A stretch of 14,117 nt of DNA from Bacillota bacterium (GTDB lineage: Bacteria; Bacillota; UBA994), in contig QLUC01000036.1 of the NCBI GenBank assembly GCA_018725275.1, forward strand, positions 1 to 14,117, written 5' to 3'. The translations under genes were made by a program, and so were the position numbers. Positions 1 to 5,590 of this stretch are shown here, one piece after another (the first letter of the stretch is position 1; every line of letters starts with the position of its first letter). The notes under the pieces were generated by a model. That model was not told the DNA's origin, did no database searches, and worked only from the letters and a program-made list of their open reading frames with translations.

Positions 1-83
1 TATATTTCTTGTGAGTGAGCCGTTTGTCCTTTAGTTAGATTTTAGCTGAGTGATTGCGTGGACTTTATATTTTAAGTTCCCCG

Positions 84-92
84 TGCTATACT
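84..92 (+). promoter_or_regulatory. Extended -10 promoter for the btu operon
   Basis: TGCTATACT at 84-92 fits an extended -10 element (TG-n-TATAAT type) with one mismatch in the hexamer. No good -35 hexamer sits at 16-18 bp spacing, which is tolerated in extended -10 promoters. Transcription would begin near 98-101, just ahead of the first riboswitch stem at 114. The call is inferred from sequence and position only. Confidence 0.5.
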
Positions 93-110
93 GTTCCTGT
101 AACTAAATAG

Positions 111-276
111 CCTTTGTGAGGGTTCCCCAAACTGGGGATTAAAAGGGAATCAGGTTACAAGCCTGAACGGTCCCGCCACTGTATCGGGTAGCAATCGGCA
201 TGAGCCACTGTCTGCGTTAGTAGATGGGAAGGAGCCGGGCGCGCCAATCCCGAAGTCAGGAAACCTGCCCCACAAT
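111..276 (+). ncRNA. Cobalamin (AdoCbl-type) riboswitch aptamer
   Basis: The conserved B12 box (AAGTCAGGAAACCTGCCC) lies at 253-270, the core segment CGGTCCCGCCACTGTA at 168-183 and the AAAAGGGAA segment at 141-149, in the order known for cobalamin riboswitches. Visible pairings are a closing stem TTGTG 114-118 with CACAA 271-275, a hairpin TCCCC 124-128 with GGGGA 134-138, and CAGG 151-154 with CCTG 162-165. The GGGAAGG segment near 226-232 fits the peripheral part of the class. It stands directly upstream of a B12-type ABC importer, so it should lower importer expression when cobalamin is plentiful. The aptamer class is very secure; the exact ends are approximate. Confidence 0.95.
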
Positions 277-340
277 GAAGACATGTCCTTCGGTCGAGGG
301 GACAAGGTCAGAGCCATTGGGGTGCCCTTTTGCTCTACCG

Positions 341-376
341 ATCCTCAACCAGTAGGTTGGGGATTTAAATTTTTTT
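341..376 (+). terminator. Intrinsic terminator, expression platform of the riboswitch
   Basis: ATCCTCAACC (341-350) and GGTTGGGGAT (355-364) form a ten-pair stem with one G-U pair around the loop AGTA. It is followed by TTTAAA and a run of seven T at 370-376. This is a classical rho-independent terminator between the aptamer and btuF, so control is probably by transcription termination. A competing pairing can be drawn between GGTCGAGG (about 292-299) and CCTCAACC (343-350), with seven of eight pairs formed. This could be the antiterminator, but that assignment is an inference. Confidence 0.85.
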
Positions 377-389
377 AAGGGGGAAGTAC

Positions 390-413
390 ATGCCACCCAT
401 GAACTTGGCGTAA
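390..413 (+). other. Possible seven-residue leader ORF before btuF
   Basis: ATG at 390 opens a seven-codon frame (MPPMNLA) ending with TAA at 411-413. A strong Shine-Dalgarno-like AAGGGGG at 377-383 stands six bases ahead of it. The frame lies after the riboswitch terminator, so it would be made only in read-through transcripts. There is no obvious regulatory codon bias. The purine-rich site could also be incidental to the terminator tail. Low confidence. Confidence 0.2.
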
Positions 414-454
414 TTCACCAATGCAGGCAGGCTTAAATTTAAGGAGGTCAAACT

Positions 455-1357
455 ATGAAAAAATTTTCCATCTTGGCGCTTATAGCCATAGTATCCCTTT
501 TCGCAGTCGGCTGTGCTCCCATCACGGCCCTTTTACAACGCAACATAGTCCTTACCGATGATTACGGTCGGGAAGTAACCCTGCCAAAGCCTGCGGTGCG
601 CATTGTCTCCCTCGTGCCCAGCAACACGGAAATGCTATTCGCTCTCGGCTTAGGTGACAAAGTTGTCGGTGTGACCGAATTTTGCAACTACCCTGCCGAG
701 GCGCAAGCGAAGGACAAGGTGGGCGGCTTTGGCGCACCTTCAGTTGAAAAAATCGTCAGCGTCAAACCAGACCTCGTAGTCGCCGCCAGCTTGCACCAAA
801 GCGTACTCGAGCAGCTGGCCCAGCTTAACATCCCAGTGATCGCACTGAACCCAAGAAACATCCAGCAGATAATGGACAATGCCATTTTGCTCGGCCGGGC
901 AACCGGCGCGACCAGGCAGGCGGAGAGCTTAGTAAAAGAGATGAATGCTACGCTACGGCAAGTGGAGGAAAAAACCAAGGCTTTGGCCGAGATCGCCAAA
1001 CCACTCGTCTATTTTGAGATTTGGCATGACCCCCTAATGAGTGCCGGACCTAACACGTTTATCCACGAACTCATTACTAGGAGTGGTGGCAAAAACCTCG
1101 CTGCCGGGGCCGCCACGGACTGGCCTAATCTGTCCCTAGAGGACATCCTCGCCCAAAGACCCGCGGTCATGTTCCGCGGTCATGGTACACTGACGGTCGA
1201 GGAAATTAGCGCCCGCACTGATTGGGGAACTATTCCTGCCATCGCTAACAACAGAGTCTACTTGGTCAATGAGGACCTGGTGCTGCGCCCCGGTCCGCGC
1301 ATCGTTCTTGGTCTGCTCGACATGACTAAGCGTCTGCACCCAGGACTATGGCGTTAG
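455..1357 (+). CDS. btuF: Cobalamin-binding lipoprotein of ABC importer (BtuF)
   Basis: This is a 300-residue solute-binding protein of the helical-backbone class III type (Peripla_BP_2), which would capture cobalamin or cobinamide outside the membrane and deliver it to the BtuC permease. The N-terminus is a lipoprotein signal: basic MKK, a hydrophobic stretch and lipobox AVGC with Cys20 as the lipidation site, as expected in a Gram-positive cell. The mature part starts with the family's typical RIVSLVPSNTEMLFALG segment (about 49-65), followed by the VGVTEFCNYP loop and the PDLVVAASLHQS segment. The start is set by a near-perfect AAGGAGGT at 441-448. The family also binds haem and ferric siderophores; the B12 riboswitch upstream is what points to cobalamin. 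It overlaps btuC by ten bases. Confidence 0.9.
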   Translation: MKKFSILALIAIVSLFAVGCAPITALLQRNIVLTDDYGREVTLPKPAVRIVSLVPSNTEMLFALGLGDKVVGVTEFCNYPAEAQAKDKVGGFGAPSVEKIVSVKPDLVVAASLHQSVLEQLAQLNIPVIALNPRNIQQIMDNAILLGRATGATRQAESLVKEMNATLRQVEEKTKALAEIAKPLVYFEIWHDPLMSAGPNTFIHELITRSGGKNLAAGAATDWPNLSLEDILAQRPAVMFRGHGTLTVEEISARTDWGTIPAIANNRVYLVNEDLVLRPGPRIVLGLLDMTKRLHPGLWR

Positions 1358-2388
1358 TCAAGGTTTTGGCGAGCACAAGGAGAGGGAGACTGACAGTCAC
1401 CCTCTCCTTGGCCTTGGCGGTGGCATTGCTTCTGGGACTGGCGGTTGGGGCGGTCGACATCTCCCCCACCCGTCTTGGCCACTCGATAGGCCAACTCTTC
1501 ACTGTTCCGCTTGCCGAATGGGATTTTGAAACCATTGTTTTGTTCCGCTTGCGACTCCCCCGAGTTATCCTCGCGGCGATGGTGGGCGCGGGGTTAGCCA
1601 CCGCGGGCGCTATTCTGCAGGGCCTTTTGCACAACGGCTTGGCCGATTCGCACATCCTAGGAGTTTCTTCCGGCGCCAGCCTGGGAGCGGCTGTATCCAT
1701 GCTTTTGGGTTTGCGTTTCACTTTTTTTGGTCTTGGCGCTGTTACTCCCATGGCATTCCTCGGAGCGGTAGCGACCTTGGTTGTAGTCATTATCATCGCT
1801 CGCCGTGTAGCTGGTAGCTCCACTTTAGGGTTATTGCTCGCCGGCATTGCCATGAGCAGTTTTCTCTCCGCCCTGGTTTCCCTTTTAGTCTATTTTAGTG
1901 GCAACCGCATCCACCCCTTACTCTTCTGGCTGATGGGCAGCTTTGCCGGGCGTGGCTGGCAACATGTTGCGCTGGCCAGCCCCTATTTACTTGCCGGTTA
2001 CGCCCTGGCTTTTTTCTATCACCGCTACCTTACGGCCATCAGCCTTGGCGACATGACTGCCCATCATCTTGGGGTGAACGTCGAAAAAGTTCGCCTCGTT
2101 TTGCTTTGTTCCACTGCCTTGCTCACTGCCGCCTGCGTGGCGGTGAGCGGTGTCATAGGCTTTGTCGGACTTATGACTCCCCATGTGGCCCGCCTCCTTG
2201 CCGGTGAGAACTACCGTCGGCTGCTACCCTATTCCGCGCTGCTAGGGGCAACATTTCTGACGCTGGCCGACCTTGTAGCGCGGGTGTTGCTGCGACCTAC
2301 TGAACTTCCGGTGGGGATCATTACTGCGCTGGCAGGAGGGCCTTTCTTCCTTTACCTGCTTGCCAGAAGCCGAAAGGCGATGATATGA
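1348..2388 (+). CDS. btuC: Cobalamin ABC transporter permease (BtuC, FecCD family)
   Basis: A 346-residue, highly hydrophobic permease of the FecCD/BtuC family, normally a ten-helix subunit that dimerises to form the translocation path. Recognisable segments are LRLPRVILAAMVGAGLATAG near the N-terminus, the GLLHNGLADSHILGVSSGAS region, and the cytoplasmic coupling segment VSGVIGFVGLMTPHVARLLA (about 265-284), which contacts the ATPase. Its ATG lies inside the last codons of btuF, and it shares an ATGA overlap with btuD, so the three genes are probably translationally coupled and made in fixed ratio. Length and topology are ordinary for the family. Substrate is inferred from the riboswitch, since FecCD permeases for iron chelates look alike. 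Confidence 0.9.
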   Translation: MALVKVLASTRRGRLTVTLSLALAVALLLGLAVGAVDISPTRLGHSIGQLFTVPLAEWDFETIVLFRLRLPRVILAAMVGAGLATAGAILQGLLHNGLADSHILGVSSGASLGAAVSMLLGLRFTFFGLGAVTPMAFLGAVATLVVVIIIARRVAGSSTLGLLLAGIAMSSFLSALVSLLVYFSGNRIHPLLFWLMGSFAGRGWQHVALASPYLLAGYALAFFYHRYLTAISLGDMTAHHLGVNVEKVRLVLLCSTALLTAACVAVSGVIGFVGLMTPHVARLLAGENYRRLLPYSALLGATFLTLADLVARVLLRPTELPVGIITALAGGPFFLYLLARSRKAMI

Positions 2389-3164
2389 TGCATCCACTAG
2401 CGATTGTTGGGCTTTGTTTTAGCTATGCCGAGCGACCGGTCTTAAAGAATATCACCGCTCATTTCCCAAAGGGTAGCTTTACCGGCATAATAGGTCCGAA
2501 TGGTTCAGGGAAGTCGACTTTGGTGAAAGTGATTGCCCGCTGGTTAGCACCCGCGAGCGGTCAAGTGTGGCTTAATGGCAAAACCACGGCCCAGCTGTCG
2601 CACCAACAAGTGGCCCGTGCTCTGGCAGTGGTTGAACAGGAAAGTATTCACGGTATCGACCTGACGGTGCGTGAGTTAGTAGGGCTAGGGCGGCTGCCCC
2701 ACCAGTCCCCCTTGCAGAATGAGACCGCAGAAGACAAGGCCATTATCGAGCAGGCCTTAAGCAAGGCGGGCCTCTCTGACCTACAAGACCGCCTCCTCAG
2801 CAAGCTGAGTGGCGGCGAGAAGCAAAGGGCGCGCATTGCCACCGCCTTGGCCCAGAATTGTCCGGTCCTAATCCTAGATGAACCGACCACTCATCTTGAT
2901 ATCAGGCATCAGATGGAGTTACTCACCCTCCTGCGTTCACTGGCCCAGGGAGGTATGACCATCATTGCCGTTCTTCATGATATAAACTTAGCCGCGTTAT
3001 ACTGCCAAAGAATCTTGGTCATGGCGGCAGGTGAGCTATATGCCTCCGGAACACCAGCTGAGGTGCTGCAACCAAGACTAATCGAAGCTGTCTACGGCTG
3101 TCAAGTTAGCGTATTCATGCACCCGAGTGCGGGTATCCCGCAGATTTCGTTAATACCACTCTAG
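2385..3164 (+). CDS. btuD: Cobalamin ABC transporter ATP-binding protein (BtuD)
   Basis: A 259-residue ABC ATPase that would power BtuC. All catalytic motifs are present: Walker A GPNGSGKST (37-45), Q-loop Gln85, signature LSGGEKQ (141-147), Walker B VLILDE (161-166), D-loop around LD (171-172) and switch His198 in VLHD. The roughly 80-residue tail after the H-loop is usual for the FepC/BtuD subfamily. The start ATG overlaps the btuC stop as ATGA. The gene ends at 3164, where its TAG shares the palindrome CTAG with the stop codon of the convergent popT gene. No intrinsic terminator separates the two. Confidence 0.9.
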   Translation: MMHPLAIVGLCFSYAERPVLKNITAHFPKGSFTGIIGPNGSGKSTLVKVIARWLAPASGQVWLNGKTTAQLSHQQVARALAVVEQESIHGIDLTVRELVGLGRLPHQSPLQNETAEDKAIIEQALSKAGLSDLQDRLLSKLSGGEKQRARIATALAQNCPVLILDEPTTHLDIRHQMELLTLLRSLAQGGMTIIAVLHDINLAALYCQRILVMAAGELYASGTPAEVLQPRLIEAVYGCQVSVFMHPSAGIPQISLIPL

Positions 3165-3934
3165 GAAACCGCTCCATCTGCTACTCTGCCGCGTCGACCA
3201 CTGAAATACCATACCGTTATGAATCCCACAACCATGCTTAACAAAATAAATCCACTGAACTCGGTGGGAACGAGAGCTCGGGTGGAGCCTAGGATGAGGC
3301 CGGCGAAGAAGTACGATAAGAGGTCCCGATAGCGGGCATAGAGCTTATCGAGCACATAGGCGAGCAAGAACAAACCCGCCACGCTGCCCAGGGCGAAGAT
3401 CAAGAGCTGCCCGACTGCCATCTCCTTGATATAGTAGAGCATCGTGTCGTATATGCCCATAATAATGAGCACCGAACTCCCCGGCACTCCCGGCAAGACC
3501 ATGGCGGCTGTACTCAGTGCTCCACCGATGAGCAGCGTTAAGGCACCTACCGGCGCGGAACCAGGCTCAATAACGAGTGGCTCAGCTCCAAAGAGCACGC
3601 CAATGGTCAGGCCAATGCCTAGGCATAGTACCCTCGCCATATTTGGCCTTGGTCCATCGCTGAGCACCGAGCGTACGGAGGCGACCAAACTACCCAGTAG
3701 AAAGGCCACCGTGATGTCGCGAAAGCGCTCGAAAATGATGGCAAAAACGGTGCCCCCAAGGAAAATTCCCATAACCATGCCGCCAAAAATGGGTATGTAG
3801 GGCTTTAAGTTCAGACGCACCAAATCGGCAATCATCTTTTCATACAAACCCATGATGAGAAACACTGTTCCGCCGCTCATTCCGGGCAAAATAACGACTA
3901 AACCCAGAATAAAGCCTTGTACTAGAGAACGCAT
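3161..3934 (-). CDS. popT: DUF368 polyprenyl-phosphate translocase (PopT-type)
   Basis: A 257-residue polytopic membrane protein of the DUF368 family. Members called PopT have been shown to return undecaprenyl phosphate, the lipid carrier for wall polymers, across the membrane. The hallmark is two related half-repeats: LPGMSGGTVFLIMGLYEKM (16-34) and LPGVPGSSVLIIMGIYDTM (147-165), with about half the positions identical. This fits an inverted-repeat transporter fold. An AAGGAG (3943-3948 on the reverse strand) stands eight bases before the ATG and fixes the start. No cell-wall gene lies beside it. It converges on btuD with overlapping stop codons and diverges from the flavoprotein gene across an 86 bp spacer. 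Family assignment is secure; the function is carried over from characterised members. Confidence 0.85.
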   Translation of the reverse strand: MRSLVQGFILGLVVILPGMSGGTVFLIMGLYEKMIADLVRLNLKPYIPIFGGMVMGIFLGGTVFAIIFERFRDITVAFLLGSLVASVRSVLSDGPRPNMARVLCLGIGLTIGVLFGAEPLVIEPGSAPVGALTLLIGGALSTAAMVLPGVPGSSVLIIMGIYDTMLYYIKEMAVGQLLIFALGSVAGLFLLAYVLDKLYARYRDLLSYFFAGLILGSTRALVPTEFSGFILLSMVVGFITVWYFSGRRGRVADGAVS

Positions 3935-3976
3935 GGCTATCGCTCCTTACTTGTTCATGACAATCGGGGTGGCCTC

Positions 3977-4006
3977 GGAACAAAAGGAACCGTCCCCTCT
4001 GTTTCC
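3977..4006 (+). repeat. Short imperfect inverted repeat, possibly REP-like
   Basis: The 30 bp element begins GGAACAAAAGGAACCGTCCC and ends TGTTTCC. The outer arms GGAACA (3977-3982) and TGTTTCC (4000-4006) pair with one bulged base, and GGAAC occurs twice in the left half. Read on the other strand it gives GGGACGGTTCCTTTTGTTCC. From memory this resembles a dispersed palindromic element seen in many Clostridia; I could not check its copy number. It sits in the only non-coding spacer between popT and the flavoprotein gene. No convincing promoter for either gene was found in this spacer. Confidence 0.4.
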
Positions 4007-4026
4007 ACTCTCGAGAAAGGGTGACT

Positions 4027-5244
4027 GTGGTGTTATACGATTTGGTGGTTGTAGGTGGTGGCGCTGCGGGGATAGTGGCGGCCATCGTGGCGGCGAGAAC
4101 GGGCGCCAGCGTTCTCATCTTGGAGAAAAACGAAAAGCTTGGCAAGAAACTGCTCGCCACTGGGAATGGTCGCTGCAATTTAGGCAATGATGACCTAAGC
4201 CTAGACAATTTTGTTTGCCACGACCTCACGGCGGCAAAACAGGTTCTGGAGCGGTTTGGTACCGCAGAGGCTGTGCAGTTTTTTGCCGGACTTGGTCTGG
4301 TAATAGTCAGCGAGGAAGGCCGCTGGTATCCACGCACTAAGCAGGCGTCAAGCGTCCTCGAGGTGCTACAGCAAGAACTTAGGCAACTGCGGGTGGAAGT
4401 GATTACTAGTTCGCCAGTCTACGCCATCGTTGCCACTGATACCGGCTTTACTTTGACCCATAAGGCGGGCTCCCAAGCAGCGCGGCTCGTCCTTCTAGCC
4501 ACGGGCGGCATGGCGGCACCCCAACTAGGCTGTTCCGGAGACGGTTACGCGCTAGCTAAAGCCTGCGGACACAGCATCTTGCCACCCTCGCCTGCTCTCG
4601 TCGGTCTTAAAATTAAGTCTTTATATCGAAAAGCACTCTCTGGTTTAAGGGTCAAAGCGGAGGTATCCATCCCCGAGCTAAATTTGTCCGAGCGAGGCGA
4701 GATAATATTTACCGATTACGGTCTGTCTGGCATTCCGGTATTTGACCTCACGCGACAGATTGGTCATCGCCAAGGGTTAACCTTGCGCTTAAGGCTCGCC
4801 TATGATGAGCGCGAGGAGGTTCTGCTTGGGCAATTTTGGCGAGAGCGCATAAAGCACCTTGCTCATAAATATATAGATGAGGTCCTGACGGGGTACCTTC
4901 CCCAGCAACTCATTGTGCCCGTACTGCGGGAAATCGGCCTCGCCCCCAAGACCTTAGCCGGGCAGTTGCCTGAAGAATGTATCGCTCGCTTATGCCTTTT
5001 GCTCTGGTCGTGGGATTTTCCGATAATTGGACTCAATACCTGGGAGCAGGCCCAAACAACCTGGGGCGGAATCCCGCTAAATGAAGTCGACCCTGCGACC
5101 CTCACCTCGCACCGCCAGCCGGGCATCTTCTTCGCGGGGGAAATCCTCGACGTCCACGGACGATGTGGAGGCTACAATCTGCACTGGGCCTTCGCCAGTG
5201 GGTTTGTGGCCGCACAAGCTATTGCTCGTTGCCATCAATTCTAA
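4027..5244 (+). CDS. HI0933/BaiN-type FAD-dependent oxidoreductase
   Basis: A flavoprotein of about 405 residues of the HI0933-like family, annotated elsewhere as BaiN/RdsA-type NAD(P)/FAD oxidoreductase or as a putative aminoacetone oxidase. The real substrate is unknown for most members. Residues below count from a GTG at 4021. The dinucleotide-binding GGGAAG (12-17) is followed by acidic Glu35 at the end of strand two and by the family signature LGKKLLATGNGRCN (40-53). The C-terminal FAD-contacting block GEILDVHGRCGGYNLHWA is at 373-390. The AAAGG at 4016-4020 touches the GTG at 4021 but stands six or nine bases from GTGs at 4027 and 4030, so a start at one of those is more likely. The 3' end overlaps the convergent NusG-II gene by 26 bp. 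Confidence 0.88.
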   Translation: MVLYDLVVVGGGAAGIVAAIVAARTGASVLILEKNEKLGKKLLATGNGRCNLGNDDLSLDNFVCHDLTAAKQVLERFGTAEAVQFFAGLGLVIVSEEGRWYPRTKQASSVLEVLQQELRQLRVEVITSSPVYAIVATDTGFTLTHKAGSQAARLVLLATGGMAAPQLGCSGDGYALAKACGHSILPPSPALVGLKIKSLYRKALSGLRVKAEVSIPELNLSERGEIIFTDYGLSGIPVFDLTRQIGHRQGLTLRLRLAYDEREEVLLGQFWRERIKHLAHKYIDEVLTGYLPQQLIVPVLREIGLAPKTLAGQLPEECIARLCLLLWSWDFPIIGLNTWEQAQTTWGGIPLNEVDPATLTSHRQPGIFFAGEILDVHGRCGGYNLHWAFASGFVAAQAIARCHQF

Positions 5245-5575
5245 TCACAACTCGATTGGGCAGGCAGACGATGACCTCGCCTGGCCTACTCTTACGGCCC
5301 ATCTTGATGCATAGTTTGTCCGGACAGGCTGAGGCTATGATGCGTATATAGGCACCAGCGATTTCGATGACGCTCTCCCCCCGTACGCCTTGCACCACGA
5401 CCTGCCTCATCCCCACTGCAGGGTCGAGGACCACGGTCTCGACCGGCCTGTTGTCAACCAAAATAGTAGCCTGCTGCCCGGAGGGCGTGACGTAGCGCCA
5501 ATAAAGAACCCCGACCCCCATGAGCACCGCCAGTAGCAGTACAATTACTGCTATTTTTTTGTCCATCGAAGTCAC
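5219..5575 (-). CDS. NusG domain II membrane protein (DUF1312 family)
   Basis: A 118-residue protein with one N-terminal membrane helix (about 7-27) and an external domain of the NusG-domain-II type. The family's conserved features are present: CPDKLC (84-89), the turn G-x-K-x-R-P-G-E, and VCLPNRVVI (103-111), giving three Cys at 84, 89 and 104. Such proteins are typically encoded near FMN-binding, ApbE and Rnf-like or extracellular electron transfer genes; their biochemical role is not settled. It is the last gene of the long reverse-strand operon. The start is a GTG at 5575, because AAGGGGG (5586-5592) lies ten bases ahead and overlaps the stop codon of the preceding gene. An ATG three codons further on is too far from that site. 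It runs 26 bp into the end of the opposing flavoprotein gene. Confidence 0.8.
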   Translation of the reverse strand: MTSMDKKIAVIVLLLAVLMGVGVLYWRYVTPSGQQATILVDNRPVETVVLDPAVGMRQVVVQGVRGESVIEIAGAYIRIIASACPDKLCIKMGRKSRPGEVIVCLPNRVVIRIDGNEQ

Positions 5576-5590
5576 AGTAGTATCGCCCCC

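Noticed and set aside
1..83. A gene fragment or RNA gene at the left edge
   Set aside because: The stretch is AT-rich with stops in all frames I looked at, and shows no tRNA, rRNA or repeat structure. It only holds the region ahead of the promoter.
1326..1853. A 175-codon reverse-strand open frame opposite btuC
   Set aside because: The product is a Lys/Arg/Pro/Ala-rich shadow of a hydrophobic coding sequence, with no family pattern, while btuC on the other strand is clearly conserved.
455..3164. Iron-siderophore or haem importer instead of cobalamin importer
   Set aside because: The three protein families also serve iron chelates, but a complete cobalamin riboswitch with terminator stands directly upstream and no Fur-like box was seen.
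3840..4337. A 165-codon open frame on the reverse strand across the popT start, the divergent spacer and the beginning of the flavoprotein gene
   Set aside because: Its translation is low in pattern, rich in Ser, Pro and Arg, and resembles no family. It is antisense to the conserved FAD-binding region and out of frame with popT.
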